A DNA stretch of 64,000 bases, taken from NCBI GenBank assembly GCA_020698575.1, contig CM036254.1:239992-303991 (forward strand). The letters run 5' to 3'. Every line of letters begins with the position of its first letter. The first letter of the stretch is position 1. Below are positions 1 through 10,476 of this stretch, piece after piece. The position numbers and the translations under genes were made by a program. The notes under the pieces are model-generated. The model saw nothing but the letters and a program-made list of their open reading frames with translations. It did no database searches and was not told the DNA's origin. This stretch comes from Bostrychus sinensis (Eukaryota; Chordata; Actinopteri; Gobiiformes; Eleotridae).

Positions 1-254
1 GGCTTCTCTCTCGCTGACTTTTTTAATAAATATATGTTTATAAAAATGTATACTAAAACGATGTGTGGATACTAAACTAAGGAATACTTGTTATAAATAA
101 ATAATTTGGTTAAAACAGAGAAGGCGCTGTAAGGTAATTGCTATATAACTGCTACTAAACAGGAAGCGCAGAGCCAGGGCACGCTTTGCGCACGTGTCGT
201 GAATGTAATCTTCCCTCCGCAAGTCCGCATCTGTTTAGTTTAGGTCTCCCTGAT

Positions 255-481
255 ATGGAGCAGCAAGAAGTCAAGGATAAACTTAAGACAGGGAACTGAA
301 AAGGCAAACACGCACCGCCGGTAAGAGTGAGGTGTGGAAAAGCTTCAAACTGATGGTGGAAAATGATACAGAAACTTGTGTTGGCTTCGCTGAATGTAGT
401 CAATGTGGCGCTTTGCTTTCATATGAGAGTAAAAAGACTGGCACTTCGACGCTGAGCAGGCTTTTAAACAGCTGTAATTAA
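255..481 (+). pseudogene. hAT transposase N-terminal relic with BED zinc finger
   Basis: A methionine start at 255 opens a short peptide (MEQQEVKDKLKTGN) that stops near 297. From about 314, in another frame, the reading continues through SEVWKSFKL, then C-x2-C in ECSQCGALL, then KTGTSTLSRLLNSCN, and stops at 479-481. The order W-x-x-F, CxxC, TGTSTL, late Cys is that of the BED-type zinc finger at the N-terminus of fish hAT transposases. The finger lacks the usual histidine (RLL where RHL is expected). The frame break and the immediate stop show that it is dead. No catalytic domain follows. Confidence 0.6.
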
Positions 482-639
482 GCGAGTGCGCATCAACATC
501 TCTCTTTCACTCTCTTTGTCTGTGTTCCAGCGTTATCTCGTTGTGCAAATGCATTTATCATGATCATAAAAATATGTAGATTATTTTAACCTTAAGAAAT
601 CTTGCGTTTTTTTCTGCCAAAAATACTATGGGATAAATT

Positions 640-772
640 GAAATTTGGGGTTTGCTTCGAGCTCGGGCCTGCAAATCAAGTTAATTGGTCGGGCTCGGGC
701 TGGGTTGGGCTTTAATGCCCGCGGGCCTGGGTCGGGTCGGGCTGGATTTTTTAGGCCCGATCTTACCTCTAA
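640..772. mobile_element. GC-rich subterminal part of a hAT-like element
   Basis: Repeated GGGTCGGGTCGGGC and GGGCTCGGGCTGGG motifs run up to a sharp edge near 770, after which composition returns to AT-rich. Such tracts occur next to the termini of some fish hAT elements, and this one lies 160 bp beyond the BED-finger relic. No clear terminal inverted repeat or target duplication was found, so the edge is approximate. Confidence 0.35.
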
Positions 773-1540
773 TAAGGAGGTATTCGGACACAGCCTCGGT
801 CTGATCTGAGATTTATGAAGAGGAGTCACTTCAGTTAACGTTTACACAGACTCACAGCTGAGAAATGGATCTGAGCCAGTTTTAGAGTTGAACATTTGAG
901 CGAGTCGTACTAAACCCTTCTATAGTGAGAGAACTAACAGAGACTTTCTGGAGTTACCTTTTGTCTCGTGTTACTGAGAAATACTGTGTTTTCTGACTGA
1001 ATGTATATGTTCATGTACTTATGAATATTAAAGTGTAATTTACATAATGAATGAGCGACAGTGAAGCCCCGGTGCTGTTTACACATCCATCTGTGTTAGA
1101 AGAATATCAGAGCTTAGACCCATCATGGTCACACTAGAACCATAAACATGTAATAACTTTATGAGCAGAGACAGAACAAAGGGCCAGAGTCCAGCGGTGA
1201 TATCAGGGTCAAATATATTCAGGTTATTCATTATTCAGTAGCAAAGAAGAGCAGCAGGAGAGAGACGTATTAGCTTGGAAACTAAAGATTTCATTCTGTT
1301 GCACCACTTAATATTAAATTAGGAATACGATGAGCTAACAGCATAATCTGAAGACTTTAGTGATAAAGGGACTCACTAAATACTAAAAGACCACTTACTC
1401 CCACTAAAGTGAGTTTTTATTACATTTATTTACATAAAAGGAAAAAGAAAACAACAACCAATGTGACGCCCAGAGATATAACTGGTTTGATAAACAGGAC
1501 ATAAAAGAATGGAGTACAGCACACGCTTTTATATGAAGTG
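773..1540. other. No gene seen
   Basis: AT-rich sequence with no reading frame resembling a known protein, no RNA gene and no repeat array. Confidence 0.5.
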
Positions 1541-1758
1541 TGTCCTGGAGGGGGCGCTGCTGAGCTGTGTCCTGGAGGGGGCAGTACTGAGCTGTGTCCT
1601 GGAGGGGGCAGTACTGAGCTGTGTCCTGGAGGGGGCAGTACTGAGCTGTGTCCTGGAGGGGGCAGTACTGAGCTGTGTCCTGGAGGGGGCAGTACTGAGC
1701 TGTGTCCTGGAGGGGGCAGTACTGAGCTGTGTCCTGGAGGGGGCAGTACTGAGCTGTT
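1541..1758 (+). repeat. 27-bp minisatellite, about 8 copies
   Basis: Head-to-tail units containing GTGTCCTGGAGGGGGCAGTA are almost identical. The first unit differs (GGGGGCGCTGCTGAG). Because 27 is divisible by 3, several frames stay open, but no protein is implied. Confidence 0.95.
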
Positions 1759-2407
1759 GTGGAAGCCCAGGTCATTTACATGAAACCAAAGCTTAAATTG
1801 TTTCACTCTGTACTGAAAATATAAATGTGTGTGACTTTTGAATGGAACTATTGAGAGAAAATGCACTTTGACATAATTTTGTGATTTATTGAACAGCAGC
1901 TGTGCAGTGACGGCTGGTGGTGACTCTGGGGGCCAGGAACAGCAACTGTTCAACCTCCACCAAGAAAATCAAATTAAAAAAGCCAAGTTGTCACAGACAC
2001 AGCACATAACTTCCAAGGTACTCAACAATTATAATCCATTTCAGCAAATGCACAACAGCACTAGGGCTGTGCTTAAAAATGGATACAGAGATATACGATG
2101 AAGTACTTCTAGACGATACACGCATGGATACGCATGCTACTGCATCCATACAGCTGTTTAAAGGACTTTAATATGTTATAAACAGCTGGAACGGCAGTTT
2201 TGAAGCTGTTTCCTAAGCTGCAGTACATATTTCTGGCATAGGTGGCAGCACTGCAGCACACAGCAGCAGCGTGCATCAGTTCATAGTAAACAAACAAACA
2301 AACAAACAAACAAACAGTGTTTTTTTCAATCAGACAAACTTGAGGAGAATTATCAATAATGGAGTTTAAAACTCCAAGGAATCGGGAGTTAGACCTGACT
2401 CATGTTT
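1759..2407. other. No gene seen; short AAAC microsatellite
   Basis: Unremarkable sequence apart from an (AAAC)n run of about seven copies at 2288-2316. Confidence 0.5.
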
Positions 2408-3890
2408 GTTACTCTGCGGTGAAGTAACGTTACTGCAGTTTGTTACTCTGCAGTGAAGTAACGTTACTGCAGTCTGTTACTCTGCAGTGAAGTAACGTTA
2501 CTGCAGTCTGTTACTCTGCGGTGAAGTAACGTTACTGCAGTCTGTTACTCTGCGGTGAAGTAACGTTACTGCAGTCTGTTACTCTGCAGTGAAGTAACGT
2601 TACTGCAGTCTGTTACTCTGCGGTGAAGTAACGTTACTGCAGTGAAGTAACGTTACTGCAGTTTGTTACTCTGCAGTGAAGTAACGTTACTGCAGTCTGT
2701 TACTCTGCAGTGAAGTAACGTTACTGCAGTCTGTTACTCTGCGGTGAAGTAACGTTACTGCAGTCTGTTACTCTGCAGTGAAGTAACGTTACTGCAGTCT
2801 GTTACTCTGCGGTGAAGTAACGTTACTGCAGTGAAGTAACGTTACTGCAGTTTGTTACTCTGCGGTGAAGTAACGTTACTGCGGTCTGTTACTCTGCAGT
2901 GAAGTAACGTTACTGCAGTCTGTTACTGTGCGGTGAAGTAACATTACTGCAGTCTGTTACTCTGCAGTGAAGTAACGTTACTGCAGTCTGTTACTGTGCG
3001 GTGAAGTAACGTTACTGCAGTTTGTTACTGTGCGGTGAAGTAACGTTACTGTGGTCTGTTACTCTGCGGTGAAGTAACGTTACTGCAGTCTGTTACTCTG
3101 CGGTGAAGTAACGTTACTGCGGTCTGTTACTCTGCGGTGAAGTAACGTTACTGCGGTCTGTTACTCTGCGGTGAAGTAACGTTACTGCAGTCTGTTACTC
3201 TGCGGTGAAGTAACGTTACTGCAGTCTGTTACTCTGCGGTGAAGTAACGTTACTGCAGTCTGTTACTCTGCGGTGAAGTAACGTTACTGCAGTCTGTTAC
3301 TCTGCGGTGAAGTAACGTTACTGCGGTCTGTTACTCTGCAGTGAAGTAACGTTACTGCAGTTTGTTACTCTGCGGTGAAGTAACGTTACTGCGGTCTGTT
3401 ACTCTGCGGTGAAGTAACGTTACTGCAGTCTGTTACTCTGCGGTGAAGTAACGTTACTGCAGTCTGTTACTCTGCGGTGAAGTAACGTTACTGCAGTCTG
3501 TTACTCTGCGGTGAAGTAACGTTACTGCGGTCTGTTACTCTGCGGTGAAGTAACGTTACTGCGGTCTGTTTCTCTGCGGTGAAGTAACGTTACTGCGGTC
3601 TGTTACTCTGCGGTGAAGTAACGTTACTGCAGTCTGTTACTCTGCAGTGAAGTAACGTTACTGCAGTCTGTTACTGTGCAGTGAAGTAACATTACTGCAG
3701 TTTGTTACTGTGCAGTGAAGTAACGTTACTGCAGTCTGTTACTCTGCAGTGAAGTAACGTTACTGCAGTCTGTTACTGTGCAGTGAAGTAACGTTACTGC
3801 AGTTTGTTACTCTGCAGTGAAGTAACGTTACTGCAGTCTGTTACTCTGCAGTGAAGTGACGTTACTGCGGTCTGTTACTCTGCAGTAACA
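2408..3890 (+). repeat. 34-bp minisatellite, about 43 copies
   Basis: The unit contains GTTACTCTGC(A/G)GTGAAGTAACGTTACTGC(A/G). Each copy holds the perfect 10-bp palindrome GTAACGTTAC, flanked by CTGCAG-like ends. Several copies are truncated to about 21 bp, for example near 2640 and 2830. Variation is mostly A/G at two fixed positions. Confidence 0.95.
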
Positions 3891-4390
3891 GTTAGTAAAC
3901 TTGTTTGAGCCTGTGCTTTGTTCAGAATGTATGGTGGTATGTATGGTATTGTGAGGTTGTTGGCGATACCCAGCCCTAAACAGCACATTACCCACTGTTT
4001 TATCCAAGTCGTTGTCATCTAACAACCTGACGATGGTAAAACAGGCCGACAATAACAGACGGCGCAGTCCCATTGGCCTAAAGTTACACGTCATGTTCTG
4101 TAAATGGACAAAGCATGAGTTACCTTTTTTATAAATGAAGCTCACATCTCTATTCATCCTTTTAGCGAGGCTAACGTTTATAAAACACGTTAATCACTGT
4201 GTCACTGTAGTCCGGTGGTTTCTGTTCGATGTCTGACTGAAAGCAGAGCCTGTCCTGTCCTATCCTCTTCTGTGTTCCAAAACATCACTCTGCTCCATGT
4301 GTGATGGTGATTTGAGTTTATTAATATCTTTGAAAAATCCTGCAAACGCCACACTGCTTTAGATTTCCATTAATAAACAACTTTGGTCAT
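3891..4390. other. No gene seen
   Basis: Unique-looking sequence between the 34-bp array and the LINE relic. No frame resembles a known protein. Confidence 0.4.
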
Positions 4391-4394
4391 GATC

Positions 4395-4905
4395 GCTTGT
4401 TATTACCACCTCCATCAGTAAGGTCCACTCCTGAACTCGGTGGTGGACACCGGAAGTAAGTGATGTCGTCAGACTGAAGAAGGAGTCCTATCGAGCCTGG
4501 TTGTGGGACTCCTGAGGCAGCCGACGGGTTCCTGGCCAAGCTGCAGCCCGGGCAGTTGTGGAGGCAAAAACTTGGGTCTGGGAGGAGTTCGGGGAGGCCA
4601 TGGAGGAGGACTATCGGTTGGCCTCGAAGAAATTCTGGCAAACCGTCCGCCGCCTCAGGAGGGGGAAGCAGTGCTTCACCAACACTGTTTACAGTGGAGG
4701 TGGGGATGTGGGCGGTGGAAGGAAAACTTTGAGGATCTCCTCAACCCCACCGACACACATTTCATTGAGGAAGCAGAGGCTGGGGACTCGTGGACTCGTT
4801 CATCACCCAAGCTGAAGTCAACGAGGTCAAAAAGCTCCTCAGTGACAAGGCACCGGGGGTGGATGAGATCCGCCCTGAGTACCTGTCATGGCTGACACGT
4901 CTCTG
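4395..4905 (+). pseudogene. Non-LTR retrotransposon (LINE) fragment, upstream part
   Basis: Three frames in succession give pieces of one fish LINE ORF2. Around 4468-4500 it reads RLKKESYRAW. From 4558 it reads EAKTWVWEEFGEAMEEDY, then FWQTVRRLRRGKQ. After a frameshift near 4710 it reads WKENFEDLLNPTDT, and after another it reads KAPGVDEIRPEYL and WLTRLCNI before a stop near 4920. This is the linker and the start of the reverse transcriptase, before the catalytic YADD block. The clade is not assigned. It pairs with the C-terminal fragment that starts at 5428. Confidence 0.75.
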
Positions 4906-5427
4906 CAACATTGCGTTGTGACGGTTTAGCCCTGCAACAATGTGTTTCTTTTTTCTCTTTATTATTTTATTTTATTTATTTTAGTTCTTTTAGTTTTTGT
5001 GTGGGGTGCCAGCCAGGTCTCTCTCCTGACATATAAGATTTTTTTTTTTTTTTTTTGTTAAGTAAGTTTTTATGTTTGTTAGTTCAGGTACAATCAGTCC
5101 ATCAACCGCACACAAGGACATACACTCAAAATGCATACCCTTCTCATAAAATCAAAATGACAAACAGAGCACATCAAAACCAAATTCGTTTTTTTTTTCT
5201 TTTTTGAATGTATTGAAAGACATTGACAACAAATAATACACACACTCCATAGAATAAGCGCCTTTGAAAGGCTGAAAAAGTCTGTTCAAAAGTTCATATT
5301 TCAAATGTCCAAAAATCACAGAAACACTCCAATTCCCATCAGCCTCGGGAGCCAGCACTCCAGCACTTCCGGCTTGAGTCCCTGGAGGGTTTGCCCTCTC
5401 CGGGGAGGGGGGGTTCTGCCTCAGTAG
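4906..5427. other. Spacer replacing the LINE reverse transcriptase core
   Basis: AT-rich sequence with a poly(T) run at about 5039-5056. The catalytic middle of the LINE ORF should lie here and is absent, so this is either an insertion with a deletion or an internal deletion product. No coding match was recognised. Confidence 0.4.
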
Positions 5428-5965
5428 TTGAAGTATCTTGGGGTCTTGTTCACGAGTGAGGGAAGGATGGAACGTGAGATTGACAGGAGGATCAGTGCAG
5501 CGTCTGCAGTAATGCGGTCGTTGTCTGTGGTGGTAAAGAAGGAGCTGAGCCAAAAGGTGAAGCTCTCAATTTACTGTCGATCTATGTTCCTACTCTCATC
5601 GAAAGGCCAAGATCCTGGATACAAGCGGCTGAAATGAGTTTCCTCTGCAGGGCGGCTGGGCGCTCCCTTAGAGATAGGGTGAGGAGCTCTGTCACCCGGG
5701 AGGAACTCGGAGTAGAGCTGCTGCTCCTCCACATTGAGAGGAGCCAGCTGAGGAGGCTCGGGCATCTGTTCCGGATGCCTCCTGGACATCTTCCTGGGGA
5801 GGTGTTCCGGGCATGTCCCGAAGACCTAGGACACGCTGGAGGGATTATGTCTCTCGGCTGGGAACTGCCTTGGGGGGGTCCTCCGGTAGAGCTGGAGGAA
5901 GTGTCTGTGGAGAGGGAAGTCTGGGCAGAGATGCCCAGCAGTCTAAATCTCTGTTTAAACAATGA
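5428..5965 (+). pseudogene. LINE fragment, ORF2 C-terminal part
   Basis: From 5428 it reads KYLGVLFTSEGRMEREIDRR and VVVKKELSQKVKLSIY. In another frame, from about 5632, it reads EMSFLCRAAGRSLRDRVRSS, TREELGVELLLLHIERSQLR and LGHLFRMPPGHLPGEVF, and it ends near REVWAEMPSS. These are the C-terminal blocks of the LINE whose N-terminal side lies at 4395-4905. Several frameshifts make it non-functional. Confidence 0.8.
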
Positions 5966-6255
5966 GACAGATGTCAGCGATGGAAGTTTGAGGGTGTTCT
6001 GTATTGTGTTCCAGTCGTCTGCTGCTGAGAAGTGGAAAGCGTTACGGCAAAAAGCAGTAAAGGTTTTGGGAGCTTGATAAATTCACTTGACCTGGTGTGA
6101 TAAGTGCTGTGAGCGAGGTGGACAAGAGATGACAGATAGAGAGATGTCTTGTTCAACACTCTGTTGTAAATTAAGCTCCTCCCTCTGAAGCTGGATTTCT
6201 GTGAGTCAAAGTCACATGGAAATATTAAGGATTCTGTTGTTCTTAATGTTTCCAG

Positions 6256-6408
6256 GAAAATGAAAAAGCTTGGACCTGGATCTGGGAGTAGACCTACAGT
6301 TGGACCTAGACCTTCAGATGAACCTGGGCCTGGACCCAGCTGTGAGTCTCTGAGCAGTGACCGATCTAAAGACTTAGACATTAACTTTAAGGAGGATCCA
6401 TGTCAGAG
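6256..6408 (+). CDS. NLR copy A, N-terminal Pro/Gly exon
   Basis: The acceptor is TTAATGTTTCCAG before 6256 and the donor is AG|GTAACT after 6408. The exon has 153 nt and phases 2-2. A possible start codon lies at 6260. The peptide begins MKKLGPGSGS and ends SCESLSSDRSKDLDINFKE. That ending matches the short repeated N-terminal element of fish NLR-C proteins (SCVSMKSD-type). No further upstream exon was found for this copy; the LINE relic lies just before it. Confidence 0.7.
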
Positions 6409-6486
6409 GTAACTGCAGCAGAAGAACTCTTCAGGACTCAGCTCTGGTTCAGGTTTTGGTTCAGACTGTTGTTTATTGGTCGACAG

Positions 6487-6550
6487 AGACGAGGATCCAG
6501 ACGTTCCCATTGGTCAGGAGCCTCAGAGTCGGCTGGACGCCACCTTCAAG
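6487..6550 (+). CDS. NLR copy A, short linker exon
   Basis: The acceptor TTGGTCGACAG precedes 6487 and the donor AAG|GTCTGT follows 6550. The exon has 64 nt, phases 2-0, and encodes DEDPDVPIGQEPQSRLDATF plus a final Lys. Copy B has the same exon at 37259-37322 with one Glu-to-Lys change. Confidence 0.75.
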
Positions 6551-6718
6551 GTCTGTTTGATAAATATTCTCTCTAAATCCTGTGTTCAGCTCATGGTCTG
6601 ACTGTGTCTGTGGTTGTGTTCATGGTCTGACTGTGTCTGTGGTTGTGTTCATGGTCTGACTGTGTCTGTGGTTGTGTGTGTTCATGGTCTGACTGTGTCT
6701 GGTTGTGTGTGTTCATGG

Positions 6719-7231
6719 TATTGAATATTTCTACATAGCTTTGCGTTTTATCATTAAACTTATATTTTGATGCACTACTGCTAAGGTTAATAACGCTTCA
6801 ACATTAGTAATAATAATACTTTGATTTTATGTTGTGATGTTTTTCTTCTTTCACTCTAAGGTCACTCTACTCTTAGGTGCATTCCAAATATGGCACAAAT
6901 AATGAGCTTGCTACAAAGTTCTCAGAGCCAAGGTTGCAGGGGGCGCTGCTGTCGATGGTGGGAAGACTCTGCAGAAACTGAGAACTTTTTGTGGCCCTGC
7001 CCTATGCACAAAAAAAGTTACTCAAAGCCAAGAAGATAATGCTATACAGAGGATCGTCATACATCAGTCATACATAATATAAAAACTTAGAACACTCCTC
7101 CCTCTAGGAGCGCGCTCACTCTGCTGACTGTAACCTTACCTGTGTTTTTACTGAATAAACTTCTGACTTGATTACACTTCTGAATCATCGTCCTCTTTGA
7201 TGCTTTCACCCTAAATGAACAAATCCTTACA
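6719..7231 (+). mobile_element. Candidate solo LTR or similar insertion in an intron of copy A
   Basis: A 513-bp block absent from copy B interrupts the short intronic repeat (TGGTCTGACTGTGTCTG-type). ATGG occurs directly on both sides (6715-6718 and 7232-7235). The block ends in TTACA and carries AATAAA near its 3' end, which suits an LTR. The left end does not start with a clean TG, so the class is uncertain. Confidence 0.4.
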
Positions 7232-7268
7232 ATGGTCTGACTGTCTGTGGTTGTGTGTGTTCTTGCAG

Positions 7269-9180
7269 CTGAAGGAGGATTTTAGAGATTCTCAGCTTAA
7301 ACTGAGGCGTCGTCTGCAGCAGAGGTTCAGCTGTGTGTCTGAGGGCATCGCTAAAGCAGGAAACCCCACCCTTCTGAACCAGATCTACACAGAGCTCAAC
7401 ATCACAGAGGGAGGGGCCGCAGGGGTCAACCAGGAACATGAGGTCAGACTCATCGAGACCTTCTCCAGGAAACCAGCCGCACCAGAAACCACCATCACAT
7501 GTGAAGACATCTTTAAAGGCCCCGCCCACAGACAGGGACCAATCAGAACAGTGCTGACAAAGGGCGTGGCTGGCATCGGGAAAACAGTGCTGACTCAGAA
7601 GTTCAGTCTGGACTGGGCTGAAGGCCGGGCCAACCAGGACATCCAGCTGCTGTTCCCGTTCACTTTCAGAGAGCTCAATGTGCTCAGAGACACACAGTTC
7701 AGCCTGGTGGGACTGCTGCACCACTTCTTCAGTGAATCTGCAGGACTCTGCAGCTTTGAACACCTCCAGGTGGTCTTCATCTTTGACGGTCTGGACGAGT
7801 GCAGACTTCCTCTGGACTTCACCAGAACCCGGGTCCTGACCGAGACCACAGAGTCCGTCTCGGTGGACGTGCTGCTGGTAAACCTCATCAGGGGGACCCT
7901 GCTTCCCTCCGCTCGCCTCTGGATAACCACACGACCCGCGGCGGCCAATCAGATCCCGGCTGAGTGCGTCTCCATGGTGACAGAGGTGCGAGGGTTCGCC
8001 GACCCACAGAAGGAGCAGTACTTCAGGAAGAAGTTCAGAGACGAGCAGGCGGGCCACAGCCGTCATCTCCCACATCAGGACGTCCCGCAGCCTCCACATC
8101 ATGAGCCACATCCCGGTCTTCTGCTGGATCCTCTCCACAGTCCTGCACCATGTGATGGAGACCGGGGCCACAGACCAGCTGCCCCAGACCCTCACCCAGA
8201 TGTACATCCACTTCCTGGTGGTCCAGGCCAAAGTGAAGGGCCTCAAGTACGACGGACGCTCTGAGACGGATCCTCCCTGGACTCCAGAGACCAGGAAGAT
8301 GGTGGAGTCTCTGGGAAAACTGGCCTTTGAGCAGCTGCAGAAAGGAAACCTGATCTTCTACGAGTCCGACCTGAGCGAGTGTGGCCTGGACGCTGCAGCG
8401 GCCTCAGTGTACTCCAGAGTGTTCACACAGGTCTTTAGAGAGGAGCCAGGCCTGTACCAGGACAAGGTCTACTGCTTCATCCATCTGAGTGTCCAGGAGT
8501 TTCTGGCTGCTCTTCACGTCCATCAGACCTTCTTCAGCTCTGGAGTCGACCTGCTGTCACCACAACAAACCTCTGAGAGTCCTGGATCAACAACAAAAAA
8601 CATATCTGAACAATCATCCTTGAAATCTAAAATCAAATCAAAAATGATCAAGATGTTTAAAACCAGAGCAAGTGAACCAATACAAACAACACAACAAACC
8701 TCTGTGAGTCCTGAGTCTGAGGCAGCCTTCTACCGGTCTGCTGTGGACCAGGCCTTACAGAGTCCAAACGGACACCTGGACCTGTTCCTGCGCTTCCTCC
8801 TGGGTCTGTCTCTGCCGACCAATCAGAGCCTGCTACAGGGTCTGCTGACTCAGACAGGAAGTAGCTCACAGACCAATCAGGAGACAGTAAAGTACATCAA
8901 AGAGAAGCTCGATGAGGGATCTGTCTGCAGAGAGAAGCATGAACCTGTTCCACTGTCTGAACGAACTGAACGACCGTGAACTGGTGGAGAGGATCCAGGA
9001 GTTCATGAGAGAAGGAGCTCTTGTTAAACATAAGCTGACCACTGCTGATTGTTCATGCTTGTTGTATTTTGTACTGTCCTCAAACTCAGACCTGGAAGAA
9101 TTTGATCTGAGGAAATATTTTCCTTCAGAGAAGACTCTCCTGGGTCTGCTGCCGGTCGTCAAAGCCTCCACCAAAGCCAT
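7269..9180 (+). pseudogene. NLR copy A, FISNA-NACHT-winged-helix exon with two 1-nt insertions
   Basis: The acceptor TTCTTGCAG precedes 7269 and the donor GCCAT|GTGAGT follows 9180. It opens LKEDFRDSQLKLRRRLQQRF, then FISNA (GNPTLLNQIYTELNITEGG), Walker A at 7563-7586, Walker B at about 7780, SRSLHIMSHIPVFCWIL, and FIHLSVQEFLAALHV. The open frame breaks near 8047 and again near 8918. Removing those two bases restores phase 0 to 2 exactly. Relative to copy B it keeps 129 nt at about 8583-8711, lacks the 99-nt GPIRT repeat, and starts with a fused first segment. These differences account for its length to the base. Confidence 0.88.
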
Positions 9181-9248
9181 GTGAGTCCAGACTTTATTTA
9201 AACAGTTCTATAATGATTCTAGTCTCTAATATTCCACTCTGTCTTCAG

Positions 9249-9416
9249 TCTGAGCGGCTGTGGTCTGTCCCAGAGCAGCTGTGGTCCTCTGTCCTCAGTC
9301 CTCAGCTCCTCCAGTCTGACACACCTGGATCTCAGTAGCAACCACCTCCAGGACTCAGGAGTGGAGCTGCTGTGTTCTGGACTGAAGAGCGCCCCCTGCA
9401 GACTGGAGACCCTCAG
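9249..9416 (+). CDS. NLR copy A, LRR exon 1
   Basis: The exon has 168 nt, phases 2-2, acceptor TCTTCAG and donor CTCAG|GTGAGG. It encodes one pair of ribonuclease-inhibitor type LRR segments with the core LTHLDLSSNHLQDSGVELL and the end APCRLETLR. Confidence 0.85.
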
Positions 9417-9674
9417 GTGAGGCTGGGTTTCCAAAGAATAACAGCTCAACAAAAGCTTAGCCTTGTATCATAATGACTGGAGCAACCTTGATCCAGCAGA
9501 ACTCTGCCGTGTGTTAACAGAGAGCTGGATGAGTGGGACAGGTTTAATCACAGCTTGGGTTATGGCTTTAAAAGAACTGACACAAAACAATGTAGCTCTA
9601 GACACAGACTCTAGACATTTGGCCATAGGGGGCGCTAGACACTGAGCTGATGTTTTCATGTGTTTTTTCTTCAG

Positions 9675-9842
9675 TCTGTCCTGCTGTAACCTGTCCCAGA
9701 GCAGCTGTGGTCCTCTGTCCTCAGTCCTCAGCTCCTCCAGTCTGACACACCTGGATCTCAGTAACAACCACCTCCAGGACTCAGGAGTGGAGCTGCTGTG
9801 TTCTGGACTGAAGAGCGCCCCCTGCAGACTGGAGACCCTCAG
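9675..9842 (+). CDS. NLR copy A, LRR exon 2
   Basis: A near-identical 168-nt, phase 2-2 exon begins LSCCNLSQSSCGPL and has the core LTHLDLSNNHLQDSG. Its high similarity to its neighbours suggests recent exon duplication or gene conversion. Confidence 0.85.
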
Positions 9843-10064
9843 GTGAGTCTCAGAACAGCCCCAGACCAGAGTCACCTGTGGAACAGGTAAAGACACCTCA
9901 GACGTTTGGAACAGGCCTCATGTTTATCAGGAGTTTCTCTGAGGAGCAGCCTCTCACCTGAGCTGCAGCTGCTGCAGGTGTTCTTCTGTCTGCTCTGTGT
10001 AAAGATGGGACTGGAGCATTGTCAGATAGGGTCAGTCAGTAACTGTAACATGTTCTCTCCTCAG

Positions 10065-10232
10065 TCTGTCCTGGTGTAACCTGTCCCAGAGCAGCTGTGG
10101 TCCTCTGTCCTCAGTCCTCAGCTCCTCCAGTCTGACACACCTGGATCTCAGTAACAACCACCTCCAGGACTCAGGAGTGGAGCTGCTGTGTTCTGGACTG
10201 AAGAGCGCCCCCTGCAGACTGGAGACCCTCAG
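10065..10232 (+). CDS. NLR copy A, LRR exon 3
   Basis: A 168-nt, phase 2-2 exon begins LSWCNLSQSSCGPL, with core LTHLDLSNNHLQDSG. The acceptor is CTCTCCTCAG and the donor is CAG|GTGAGA. Confidence 0.85.
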
Positions 10233-10305
10233 GTGAGACCGCTCCCATGATGGACTCCTGTCTACATTGTATCCCACATTAGTGGGTAATGGTGTGTGTC
10301 TTTAG

Positions 10306-10476
10306 GCTGTCAGGATGTCTGGTCTCAGAGAGGGGCGGGGCTTCTCTGGCCTCAGCTCTGAGCTCCGCCCCCCCCCATCTGAGAGAGTTAGACCTGAGCT
10401 ACAACCATCCAGGACCCTCAGCAGAGCTCCTGACCGCTCTACGGGACGCCCCCCACTGCCCCCTGGACTCTCTCAG
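10306..10476 (+). CDS. NLR copy A, divergent LRR exon 4
   Basis: The exon has 171 nt and phases 2-2. It reads LSGCLVSERGGASLASALSS, LRELDLSYNHPGPS and ALRDAPHCPLDSLR. It is the usual last LRR exon before the B30.2 part. The donor CTCTCAG|GTGAGG starts a tandem array that repeats this boundary. Confidence 0.85.

Noticed and set aside
1426..1953. 175-codon minus-strand frame
   Set aside because: Its centre is the 27-bp repeat (PPPGHSSVL) and its ends match nothing.
2408..3890. CRISPR-like array (34-bp repeat)
   Set aside because: There are no unique spacers; the units are contiguous, and the context is a vertebrate genome.
4503..4895. 130-codon frame as a gene
   Set aside because: It is one frame of a frameshifted LINE; the true peptide pieces alternate between frames.
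7215..7268. Start codon of copy A at 7215
   Set aside because: That ATG lies in the intron and in the inserted block; homology and the TTCTTGCAG acceptor place the exon start at 7269.
7227..8246. 339-codon frame on the minus strand opposite the NACHT exon
   Set aside because: It is a shadow of the real exon; a similar frame opposes copy B at 32932-33972. It carries no domain.
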